Positions 52,013 through 60,413 of a DNA stretch of 64,000 bases are shown in pieces. Location: contig JBBQWR010000004.1 in assembly GCA_038210495.1 (NCBI GenBank), positions 99,760 through 163,759 on the forward strand. The letters are read 5' to 3'. Within the stretch, counting starts at the first letter, position 1, and every line of letters starts with the position of its first letter. The position numbers and the translations under genes are program-made. Origin of the DNA: JBBQWR01 sp038210495 (lineage in GTDB: Bacteria > Planctomycetota > Planctomycetia > Pirellulales > DATAWG01). The notes beneath the pieces are model-generated. The model had not been told where the DNA came from, did no database searches, and was given only the letters and a program-made list of their open reading frames with translations.

Positions 52013-54286
52013 TTACCGAACCTGAACGCAGCGCCCAATGCACTGAAGCTTGTCCGGGGGGTCATAGAATTCGCCAACTATTCCGCCGCCCGCATCTAAC
52101 ATGAAACGGTAAAAAAAAGTGGGCTTATCTCGAGTGCGCACCACGATCGAATTACCGCGATCTTTTTTCCAGTCGCCGGTCCAGAACTCGCTAGCGCAAG
52201 TCCCGTCGGCGACGAAGGTAACCGACTTGTACTCTGATTTGAAGCCGACATAGTTTCCCGTCGCGACAGGAGCGGCGGTCCAAGCGATTGTCCAGCTGCC
52301 GTGGGTCAAGGCATTCAGGAATGCCGTGGCATCGGCTTGTGCCGGGCCCGCATTCGTTTCGAGGCGAGTCAGCGACGCCTCGACCCGTGCCTTTTCGAGA
52401 CCTTTCAGCGAGGGCAGCGCCTTGCGATACCAGGTCGCAGCGTGATTGCGCAACTGAGCCCTTTCGATCGGCTTGGCCTTGTCCACGAGACTCGACCAAC
52501 CATCCGCCAGCTTAATCTGATCGGCGGCTGCGGTGGGGTCTTTCTTCTCCCCCTTTGCGACGCTCTGAAATCCGCTGTCGCTGGCCTTTACCAGGTATGG
52601 AAGAGCCTTTTCGAAATTACCTTTGATGAGGCCCAAGTAGTTGCCGACCGTAAGGTTTGCGTCGGGTAGATCGGGGGCGGTCTTTAGTTTTTCGAACGCA
52701 TCCTGAGATTTGGCGAATTCCTTCTTCATAATCTCGATTTCATTCGACCGGTTTTTGATTTTAGTCGCCGCGAGGGCAAAGTGGGCCTTTCCAGCGATTC
52801 CCGACGCGATGCGACCAAGCCGCAGCGCCGCATCGAAATTGTCAGCAGTAACGGCTTCTTCGATCACGGAGTCGGCGGCATCGATTGCCGATTGGGCTGC
52901 TTCCGGCGTCTTGAAATATCGAGCCGCCGCCGTCAAGAGGCTCTGGAGATCGGCGATTCGATCGACATCGAAACGCTGTGCGATCGGGTTCTCGAATTCC
53001 AAGGCCTTGGCGACATTGCCGGCGCCGATCGCCAGATCCTGAGCTTTGATAAGCAGCACGAACGTGGCCGCCGGATCGTCGGTCGATTGAGCGGCTTGTT
53101 TTCGGAGCCTTTCCGCCAAAGCCAATTTGTCTTCGGCCGTTCCATGATTAGCCAGCTCGAAGTCGCTCTTGTAAATGACTAGAATTGTTTTTTCCACTGC
53201 CAATTGGGCATCCTTGGTCGGCGGCGGCAACTTTTGGGAAATACTCGGTGCTTTTTCGCTTGCCGACGGTGCATCCGAAGCCGCCGTGCTCGAATTTGTC
53301 GCCCCCGTCGACGGAGGCTCGTTCAGGGCAGCCACGGTGGTCGCGACGTCGACTCCGGCCGTCGATTGCGGCGACGGAGGCGCGTTGCGCGCCGATGAAA
53401 GTTCGTTGTCGGGCTCGTCCCTCGTCAATTGAAGGGCGTCGGGATGAGCTGTTTCGTCGGCTACCTTCGTCAAAACAGGACCGTCAATGACAGAGGCCTT
53501 GATGACGTTGGGCGCTCTGGACCCAGAGGAATGAGAGCCCGCAGCGGTCTCGACCTCGCGATTGGCCGGAACCGCCCCGTCAACCCGAGCTTTCTCCGCT
53601 ACCCTACCTGGCATTGCGCTGGACACGGCGGGCCTCGAAGAATCGGCCGAAATCTTGGCGCCATCTTGTCTTGACGCTGGTTTTGAGTTCACGCCCGTGA
53701 GTCGTGGAGAAACCTCTTTGACGACGGGAACAGCGGGTCGACCAGCCAAGGGGCCGAAATCGCCCGATTGAGCGACGGTTGCATTTTGATCCGAGGCCAA
53801 CCACCACGGCACGCCGATGGCAAGCAAGGAAAGACCGGCCAATGCCACAATTCCGATCGGAATCCACTGGTTCTGATTTGGTTTGCGACGAAATGAGCCC
53901 GGCCGCGCGCGCGAGGCCAAATACGGTCTGGCGATTGGTGATTTTTCCAAAGGCGCATTTGCGATTGGGCTTATTGCTGCTTCGGGAGCGGCGACCGATT
54001 TCGCGGCCAATTTGTCGCGAAGCTCGGCGTCGTAAGCGGCCTTTTTGCCCGGATTCAACAAGCATATTCGAGCGGCTGAAAGTTCGTTCAGCACATGTTG
54101 AGAAGCGGCCTGATGTTCACTGGCTTGGAAAGTGCGGACATGGGCCATCTGGCGATCGGCGGACGTCGAAATGATGTCGCGATCCTCTTCGAACAGCTCC
54201 AAGCCCAGAATACAGTAATAGTTAGGCGGGCGATTCGGATCGCGAATCCCAAGCCAGCGAAGATAGGGGTCGAATTGCTGAGTCAT
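52013..54286 (-). CDS. Planctomycete protein with J-like N-terminal domain
   Basis: 757 residues. Residues 1-95 (FDPYLRWLGIRDPNRPPNYY, CILGLELFEEDRDII, QMAHVRTFQASEHQAASQHV, LNELSAARICLLNPGKKAAY) form a domain that resembles a J domain, a planctomycete-typical N-terminus. No HPD tripeptide is visible. One membrane helix lies at about 142-164 (WIPIGIVALAGLSLLAIGVP). A 200-residue Ser/Ala/Pro-rich stretch follows, then helical repeats (about 370-640) and a C-terminal beta domain with WTGDWKKDRGNSIVVRTRDK. The function is unknown; protein quality control or signalling at the membrane are guesses. It divides the surface-sugar region. Confidence 0.75.
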   Translation of the reverse strand: MTQQFDPYLRWLGIRDPNRPPNYYCILGLELFEEDRDIISTSADRQMAHVRTFQASEHQAASQHVLNELSAARICLLNPGKKAAYDAELRDKLAAKSVAAPEAAISPIANAPLEKSPIARPYLASRARPGSFRRKPNQNQWIPIGIVALAGLSLLAIGVPWWLASDQNATVAQSGDFGPLAGRPAVPVVKEVSPRLTGVNSKPASRQDGAKISADSSRPAVSSAMPGRVAEKARVDGAVPANREVETAAGSHSSGSRAPNVIKASVIDGPVLTKVADETAHPDALQLTRDEPDNELSSARNAPPSPQSTAGVDVATTVAALNEPPSTGATNSSTAASDAPSASEKAPSISQKLPPPTKDAQLAVEKTILVIYKSDFELANHGTAEDKLALAERLRKQAAQSTDDPAATFVLLIKAQDLAIGAGNVAKALEFENPIAQRFDVDRIADLQSLLTAAARYFKTPEAAQSAIDAADSVIEEAVTADNFDAALRLGRIASGIAGKAHFALAATKIKNRSNEIEIMKKEFAKSQDAFEKLKTAPDLPDANLTVGNYLGLIKGNFEKALPYLVKASDSGFQSVAKGEKKDPTAAADQIKLADGWSSLVDKAKPIERAQLRNHAATWYRKALPSLKGLEKARVEASLTRLETNAGPAQADATAFLNALTHGSWTIAWTAAPVATGNYVGFKSEYKSVTFVADGTCASEFWTGDWKKDRGNSIVVRTRDKPTFFYRFMLDAGGGIVGEFYDPPDKLQCIGRCVQVR

Positions 54287-54672
54287 TTGATGGGCTACGG
54301 CATGTGAACGCAGAGCATGTCAATTATAATTCTGCGCCCGGCCGCCTCGTATTGCAAGCCGACTACCGCGACAATAAAATTAGTGCATGTGTCCCCCTCT
54401 CATTTGTTCGACCTATTCAACCCCAGAGTCGCTGAACGGCCGCTCGTCATGGACGATTGCGAACCGTACATCGAACGAAAATCGAAATCCCGTCAAACGT
54501 GGCTCTGGAGCACGCGGCGATCGTCCATGGTGAGGCGATTGTTTTCGCGGCAAGACTGACGTCATTCTCAAAATCCTTGGTTGATGCTGCGGATCGCTCG
54601 CCAATTATCGGCGTCTCGTGCCTCGAACGGCTTTTCGAAACACTTCCCCCGTTCACATCTTAGATATCCTCA
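54287..54672. other. Intergenic, 386 bases, divergent promoter region
   Basis: Between the J-like gene and the GT39-like gene, transcribed apart. Short open frames lack ribosome sites. No palindrome or known site was noticed. Confidence 0.45.
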
Positions 54673-56250
54673 ATGGGCAAGAAGCAGTTCTTAGTCGGGC
54701 TCGTGATCATCACGGTGCTGGGAGGATTCGTTCGTTTATTCCACTACGATTTGCCCGTATCGTTCGACGAGGAAATGTATATCGAGGCTGCCAAAAAGCT
54801 CTCTGATCCGGCCACGCCGCCGATGCCGCGGCAATACAACACGCGAATCGGATGGTTATGGACGCTGAACGCTTGGGATCACCTATGGGGCGCGAGTCTG
54901 TGTTCGGCGGCGGCGCTGGGTCTTCTCTGTTCGACGGCCTGCATTCCGCTGACCGCGCTGGTCGCGAACCAGGTATTCGGGCGATCGTCGGCGCTAATGG
55001 CCGGGGCGATCGTCGCCATCAACTATTTGACGGTTTTGCATCAGCCGCGAATATGGCCCGACGGCGAGGCAGGGGTCGTGATGATGATCTCCGTCTACTT
55101 GTTCTTGAGGTATATGGCCACGGGTGGCCGGGCCACGTTGTATTCCGCGGCGATCCTCGGGGGGCTGCTGTTTTCGATCAAGGAGTATTACGTTCTGATC
55201 GTGATCGCTTACGGAGCGACGATCGTTTGGTCGGATGACAAGTTCATCTTGCGCACGAACATTGCCAAGCGATTCTCAAAACTGTGTGAATTCGCCGTCT
55301 GCGTGCTGATTGGCCTGTCGGTCAGCCCGATCCTTCACGGCCTCAGTTCCGGGTCAGGGTCGGGCACGCTGACTCCGGCCGATGTCGCCAATTACGCAAA
55401 TCATATGGCGGAGCGACAGGGTACGGGCGTTTTGAGCATCATTGGGGCCCGTTTCAGCTATTTTCGATACCTGTTGTTCGATAATGGGGTTATCGGCGGA
55501 TTCCTGTTGATTTCGGGGGCCGCGTACCTGCTGACGCTGGCCCGGACTAACGCCAAATGCCGCCTGATATCGCTGGCAGGTTTGGGATTTTTCGTGTTCC
55601 TTTCTCTGGCGCCGGTAAGATTGAGACCGCTGACGTTCGTCGAAATCGCAGCCAGGTATTCCGTGGTATTCATTCCCTTTCTGGCGATAGGCGCGGGCGC
55701 TCTGATCGTTGCCATGCTTGCGCGTCTCGCGGCGGACCGTTTGATGTGGCGAATGGCGTGTTCGCTGCTCATTCTCGGGGCGCTCGTCAATTTATGGGCG
55801 CCGAATTACCGTTATAGCAATTCGACTCTTCTACCACCCGTCGCGAAGGCGGTCAATTATTGCATTCAAAGTCGTGGATCGCTCGGGTTTTCCGACCTAG
55901 TCGTGCCGTGGTATGCTTGGCAACCAAAAGTCAGCGAGTCGTTTTTCAAGAATGAAATCCACATACTCAATGCCGATCAACCTCCTTCAGGTTCCTCGTC
56001 GGAATATGGAAACGCTTTGGATCTGCTGAAAACCCACCCGAAGGCGGCGATATTTGTGCCGGTTTCGTTGCGTACCGATCCCACGGTTCGAAGTCTTGAA
56101 TGTGGCGAAGGGTTCGAGGCGGTGAGCGTGTTTCTGCCCGGATCTTCGGTCAGCATTTGGCTGAACGCGCTTCGACATAGTCCCGGCGACACTTTAGCGG
56201 GATATGTGCTGGTACGGAAATCGGCGCATATCGCGGCCGAATCCCCCTGA
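54673..56250 (+). CDS. GT39-like membrane glycosyltransferase
   Basis: 525 residues. A first helix (FLVGLVIITVLGGFVRLF) precedes the catalytic loop with SFDEEMYIEAAKKL (acidic pair), then about ten helices to residue 380 and a soluble C-terminal domain. This GT-C layout is that of PMT/ArnT-type enzymes, which take a sugar from polyprenyl phosphate. The donor might be made by the GT2 enzyme at 46967-47932. Late in the chain QTRGSLGF-like sequence (CIQSRGSLGFSDLVV) is unassigned. It precedes the rmlB and rmlA genes on the same strand with an 86-base gap. Confidence 0.78.
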   Translation: MGKKQFLVGLVIITVLGGFVRLFHYDLPVSFDEEMYIEAAKKLSDPATPPMPRQYNTRIGWLWTLNAWDHLWGASLCSAAALGLLCSTACIPLTALVANQVFGRSSALMAGAIVAINYLTVLHQPRIWPDGEAGVVMMISVYLFLRYMATGGRATLYSAAILGGLLFSIKEYYVLIVIAYGATIVWSDDKFILRTNIAKRFSKLCEFAVCVLIGLSVSPILHGLSSGSGSGTLTPADVANYANHMAERQGTGVLSIIGARFSYFRYLLFDNGVIGGFLLISGAAYLLTLARTNAKCRLISLAGLGFFVFLSLAPVRLRPLTFVEIAARYSVVFIPFLAIGAGALIVAMLARLAADRLMWRMACSLLILGALVNLWAPNYRYSNSTLLPPVAKAVNYCIQSRGSLGFSDLVVPWYAWQPKVSESFFKNEIHILNADQPPSGSSSEYGNALDLLKTHPKAAIFVPVSLRTDPTVRSLECGEGFEAVSVFLPGSSVSIWLNALRHSPGDTLAGYVLVRKSAHIAAESP

Positions 56251-56336
56251 TTTCTCGACCTTGCCGCGCGAAGTTGGGTCCGTCTTCCGACGAACATCGT
56301 TTTCGGATTCCAAGAGAAACACGCCGCGCCGCTGAG

Positions 56337-57425
56337 ATGAAAAACCAAAGCACAACCTCGATTCTGGTGACAGGCGGCGCGGGATTTATCGGCGGCGCCT
56401 TAGTCCGACAATGGTTGAGCGAGGCCAAGGATGCGGTTGTAAATCTCGACAAATTGACTTACGCCGGGAATATTAATTCACTTGTCTCCGTTCGGGCCAA
56501 TCCGCGGCATCAGTTTGTCCACGGCGACATCGGCGATGCGGCCCTCGTTGGCCGACTGCTGGCGGAGCAGCGTCCTCGGGCGGTCATCAATTTGGCGGCC
56601 GAGTCTCATGTCGATCGCTCGATCGACGGGCCAGGCGAATTCGTGCAGACCAATGTCGTCGGCACGTTTCGCCTCTTAGAGGCCGTCAGAGCATATTGGG
56701 GGTCATTATCCGCCTCGGATCGCGAGATGTTTCGATTCCTGCACGTCTCGACTGACGAGGTTTATGGCTCGCTCGGAGCCAAGGGGTATTTTACCGAAAC
56801 GAGTTCGTATGCGCCCAATTCCCCTTATTCAGCCTCCAAGGCCGCGTCGGATCACTTCGTTCGCGCTTATCACCATACCTATGGCCTGCCAACATTGATC
56901 ACGAATTGCTCGAACAATTACGGCCCGTACCAATTTCCCGAAAAACTGATCCCCCTAATGATTCTCAACGCGATCGAGGGGAAGCCGCTGCCGGTCTACG
57001 GAGACGGTCAGAATGTGCGCGATTGGCTATTTGTCGAAGATCATTGCCGTGCGATTCGCGCGGTGCTGGCCGAGGGATCGCCTGGCGAAGTATACAACAT
57101 CGGCGGAAATTGCGAACGGACAAACCTGTCCATTGTCGAGTCCCTTTGCGATACGGTCGATCAACTTTGCCCCGATTTGGCGCATAGGCCGTGCCGCAAG
57201 TTGATTTATTTTGTCAAAGATCGGCCCGGCCACGATCGGCGATATGCGATCGATGCATCGAAGATTGCCCGTCAGCTTGATTGGCGGCCCCAACAGGACT
57301 TCGACTCGGGGATAAAACTGACGGTCGCGTGGTATCTTGCCAATCGAGCGTGGGTCGATGGCGTCACCAGTGGCGCCTATCGCCGTGAGCGCCTAGGACT
57401 GTCGACTACTGCCAATGATTCCTAG
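56337..57425 (+). CDS. rfbB: dTDP-glucose 4,6-dehydratase
   Basis: 362 residues of the short-chain dehydrogenase/epimerase family. NAD-binding GGAGFIGG lies at 13-20, LDKLTYAGN at 37-45, the catalytic Asp140-Glu141 in VSTDEVYG, and YSAS-K (Tyr164, Lys168) follows. It removes water from dTDP-glucose to give dTDP-4-keto-6-deoxyglucose, the shared intermediate of rhamnose and amino-sugar pathways. The frame is open upstream to 56274, but ATG 56337 gives the family N-terminus. The rmlA gene starts 19 bases after the stop, so the pair forms an operon. No RmlC or RmlD is present in the window. Confidence 0.95.
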   Translation: MKNQSTTSILVTGGAGFIGGALVRQWLSEAKDAVVNLDKLTYAGNINSLVSVRANPRHQFVHGDIGDAALVGRLLAEQRPRAVINLAAESHVDRSIDGPGEFVQTNVVGTFRLLEAVRAYWGSLSASDREMFRFLHVSTDEVYGSLGAKGYFTETSSYAPNSPYSASKAASDHFVRAYHHTYGLPTLITNCSNNYGPYQFPEKLIPLMILNAIEGKPLPVYGDGQNVRDWLFVEDHCRAIRAVLAEGSPGEVYNIGGNCERTNLSIVESLCDTVDQLCPDLAHRPCRKLIYFVKDRPGHDRRYAIDASKIARQLDWRPQQDFDSGIKLTVAWYLANRAWVDGVTSGAYRRERLGLSTTANDS

Positions 57426-57444
57426 TCGAATCGGACCGAGTATC

Positions 57445-58347
57445 ATGAGTGCTGAGCCATCCCTGTTCAAAGGCATTCTACTGGCCGGGGGCGCTGGAAC
57501 CCGTCTGCATCCGGTGACGCGAGCGGTCAGCAAGCAACTGCTACCGGTTTACGACAAGCCGATGATCTATTATCCGTTATCGACGCTGATGCTCGCCGGA
57601 ATTCGCGACATCTTGTTGATATCGACGCCTGACGATCTTCCCGGTTTCAAGAGACTGTTGGGAGATGGCAGGCAGCTGGGAATGAGTATCGACTATGCAT
57701 CTCAACCACGGCCTGAGGGGCTGGCGCAGGCATTTTTAATCGGCCGCGAATTCGTCGGACGCGATCCTGTGGCGCTGGCTCTGGGCGACAACATTTTTTA
57801 TGGGCAGGGTTTTCAGCCAATGCTCGCTCGAGCCGCCCAGCAGGCAGAAGGCGCCACGGTCTTCGCCTATACCGTTCGCGAACCTCAGCGATATGGGGTG
57901 GTCGAGGTCGACGCCGCCGGCAATGCGATTTCGCTGGAGGAAAAGCCCGCCGCGCCGAAGTCCAATTTGGCCGTTACAGGCTTATATTTCTACGACAATC
58001 AAGTCTTGGATATTGCCGCGGGGGTTCGACCGTCGGCCCGGGGTGAACTGGAAATCACCGATGTCAACCGCGAGTTCATGCGGCGAGGCCAGTTGCGCGT
58101 GCAAATGCTCGGCCGAGGATTCGCGTGGTTGGACACGGGCACTCACGAATCTCTGCTGCAAGCCGGCGGTTTCGTGCAAACGATCGAGCAACGGCAAGGT
58201 CTCAAAGTGGCGTGTATCGAAGAAGTCGCGTTTCTGCGCGGCTTCATCACGGCCGATCAGTTGCGGCGAATGGCAATGGAGATGAAGAACGACTACGGTC
58301 ACTATCTGCTCGATCGGGTGGCCGAATGCGAAGCGGCGCCGCAATGA
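57445..58347 (+). CDS. rfbA: Glucose-1-phosphate thymidylyltransferase
   Basis: 300 residues. The nucleotidyltransferase signature GGAGTRLHP at 15-23 is followed by KPMIYYPLSTLMLAGI, LALGDNIFYG (substrate site) and FAYTVREPQRYGVVE. EEKPAAPKSNLAVTGLYFYDN and FAWLDTGTHESLLQA complete the RmlA pattern. It joins glucose-1-phosphate and dTTP to give dTDP-glucose, the first step before RfbB. The length of about 300 fits RmlA rather than shorter archaeal types. It converges on the phosphoglucomutase gene with an 18-base gap. Confidence 0.95.
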   Translation: MSAEPSLFKGILLAGGAGTRLHPVTRAVSKQLLPVYDKPMIYYPLSTLMLAGIRDILLISTPDDLPGFKRLLGDGRQLGMSIDYASQPRPEGLAQAFLIGREFVGRDPVALALGDNIFYGQGFQPMLARAAQQAEGATVFAYTVREPQRYGVVEVDAAGNAISLEEKPAAPKSNLAVTGLYFYDNQVLDIAAGVRPSARGELEITDVNREFMRRGQLRVQMLGRGFAWLDTGTHESLLQAGGFVQTIEQRQGLKVACIEEVAFLRGFITADQLRRMAMEMKNDYGHYLLDRVAECEAAPQ

Positions 58348-58365
58348 AATGGCGAACGGTAACGC

Positions 58366-60201
58366 CTAAGTCTGCGGCGAAGCCCATGATTTAAGCGCTG
58401 CTCCGATTGCATCGAGTCGGCCCGCCAATTCGTGCGCCGTCAAATCCAAGTCCGCGAGCAATTCCGCCGGTTCGTAGGCGAAAAGATAGAACTTGACCTT
58501 CGGCTCGGTTCCCGATGGACGCACGGCTATGTAGTTGCCTTCCGGTTCCAGATCGAGCATGACCATGTCGCCGCGAGGCCCGTCGAGTGGGGTCGCTTCG
58601 CCGCCGGGGGCGCGCTCCGTGAGCGAGAGATAATCCCGGACGCGGCGCACTTTGACGCCGGCGAGCTCCGCAGGAGGATCGCTGCGGAAGTGGGCCATGA
58701 GCGCCTGCATGTCTTTCATGCCTTGCGATCCGGGCATGGTCAGCGAAATTTGCCGCTCCAAGTGATAACCGAATTGCCAATACAGCGCCTCGAGCTTGGT
58801 ATGCAGCGTTTGGCCGCTGGCCTTAAGGTTCGCAGCCAACTCGGCCATTAACATTGAGGCGACGGCCGCGTCTTTATCTCGCACGTACGTGCCGGCCATG
58901 TAGCCGTGCGATTCTTCGCAGCCGAACAGAAATCGCTCGGGTCCGACGTCGTCGATCATTTTACCGATCCATTTGAAACCAACCTGCAAATTGCCGAGCG
59001 TTCGCACGTTGTACGAATCGGCGACTCGACGGACCATCTCGGTCGTGACGAGCGTTTTGACGACATAGTGCTGCGGAGTCAAACCGCCCGACTTCCGGCG
59101 AGCATCCAGCAAATAATCAGTCAGCAGCACGGCGATCTGATTGCCGGTGAAAGTTTCCCAAGAGCTGCCTGCGTCGGCCGATTTTTGAGCCGCACAGCCC
59201 AGTCGGTCGCAATCGGGGTCGGTCGCCAGAATCAAGTCGGCCGAGGATTCCTTCGCTCTCGCGATCATCGAATCGAACACGGCTGGATTCTCGGGATTGG
59301 CGACGTGGCCCGGCACATTCGGGAAATCACCGTCGGCCGTGGCATGGGGGCCGAAAATCTCGACCTCGGTGAAGCCATCGGCCGCCAGCGCAGGAATCAC
59401 CGCCGAGGCGCCGACGCCATGCAATGGCGAGTACAGGATTTTGATACTTCGCGGGCCGGGAAATGCCTGGCCATGCACGGCCTCGATAAATGCCGCGTCG
59501 CAAGCAGCCTCGCAGTACTCGACCTTGCCGGCGGCGAGAGCGTCGGCGAACGGCGAGCGGTGGATTTCGCCCGCGTTCATGACCCGCTCGATGATGCCCG
59601 TGTCGTGCGGCGGCAGCACCTGCGCTCCGCCGGCCCAGTAGACTTTCACGGCATTGTCGCTCGGCGGGTTGTGGCTGGCCGTGACCATAATCCCGCACGT
59701 GCATTGCTTGTATCGCACGGTGAACGACAGCTCGGGCGTGCTGCGGTAGCCGTCGAGAAAAAACACCTTGAACCCGGCCGCGACCATGATCTCGCTGCAC
59801 AGCTCGGCAAAATGACGCGACTGGTGGCGCGTGTCGTAGGCGATTGCGCAGCTCAAGTCTTTGCGATCGGGGAACTGCGAACGAATATAATCGGCCAGTC
59901 CCTGAGCGCTTTCGCCGATCGTCCGATCGTTAATCGCGTTGGTGCCGATAGGATACATCTTGCCCCGGCGGCCCCCGGTGCCGAACGGGATCACGGTCCA
60001 AAACACGTCGTCGAGCTGCTTCCACATTCCCGCCGCGATGTGCTCGGCGACCTGCGGCGCATACTCGGCGAACCGCGGCTCGGTCAGCCATTTGCGGATG
60101 TTTGTCGCTGCGTCGGCGGTCAAGTTTTTCGCGCTGACCGCGGCGTCGAGCGCGGCAAGCATGGCGGCGAGATCGAACGATGACGAAGTGGCGGTAGCCA
60201 T
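58366..60201 (-). CDS. Phosphoglucomutase/phosphomannomutase
   Basis: 611 residues, a four-domain alpha-D-phosphohexomutase. The phosphoserine site is in MVTASHNPPSDNAVKVYW, the metal loop in ATDPDCDRLGC, the sugar-binding loop in GCEESHGYM, and the phosphate site in VRPSGTEPKVKFY. The length and CEESHG loop fit the PGM2/PMM-like group that uses glucose-1/6-phosphate. It could supply glucose-1-phosphate to RfbA encoded beside it. The open frame reaches 60444 across the divergent gap; ATG 60201 is the first start giving a normal N-terminus. The ribosome site is weak. Confidence 0.9.
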   Translation of the reverse strand: MATATSSSFDLAAMLAALDAAVSAKNLTADAATNIRKWLTEPRFAEYAPQVAEHIAAGMWKQLDDVFWTVIPFGTGGRRGKMYPIGTNAINDRTIGESAQGLADYIRSQFPDRKDLSCAIAYDTRHQSRHFAELCSEIMVAAGFKVFFLDGYRSTPELSFTVRYKQCTCGIMVTASHNPPSDNAVKVYWAGGAQVLPPHDTGIIERVMNAGEIHRSPFADALAAGKVEYCEAACDAAFIEAVHGQAFPGPRSIKILYSPLHGVGASAVIPALAADGFTEVEIFGPHATADGDFPNVPGHVANPENPAVFDSMIARAKESSADLILATDPDCDRLGCAAQKSADAGSSWETFTGNQIAVLLTDYLLDARRKSGGLTPQHYVVKTLVTTEMVRRVADSYNVRTLGNLQVGFKWIGKMIDDVGPERFLFGCEESHGYMAGTYVRDKDAAVASMLMAELAANLKASGQTLHTKLEALYWQFGYHLERQISLTMPGSQGMKDMQALMAHFRSDPPAELAGVKVRRVRDYLSLTERAPGGEATPLDGPRGDMVMLDLEPEGNYIAVRPSGTEPKVKFYLFAYEPAELLADLDLTAHELAGRLDAIGAALKSWASPQT

Positions 60202-60413
60202 AATGCGGAGCCTCGCGAGGCGACGGGGAAACTCGATTACCGCAATTGTGTCCGGGGCGGCGCAAGTCGAAAAGGGGGCGGGGAGGAAAGTCGGGAGACG
60301 GGAGTTGGGAGTTGGGAGTTGGAAATGCAAAGGGTAACTCTGCTTGTGCGATGGGGGCGCCGCTCGGGATAATGTGGGAGTCATCATGATCGGTTCAGCT
60401 TGAAGGGGATGCC

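Noticed and set aside
58906..60183. A 425-codon open frame on the plus strand
   Set aside because: It lies wholly antisense to the phosphoglucomutase gene, has Arg/His-rich random composition and no ribosome site.
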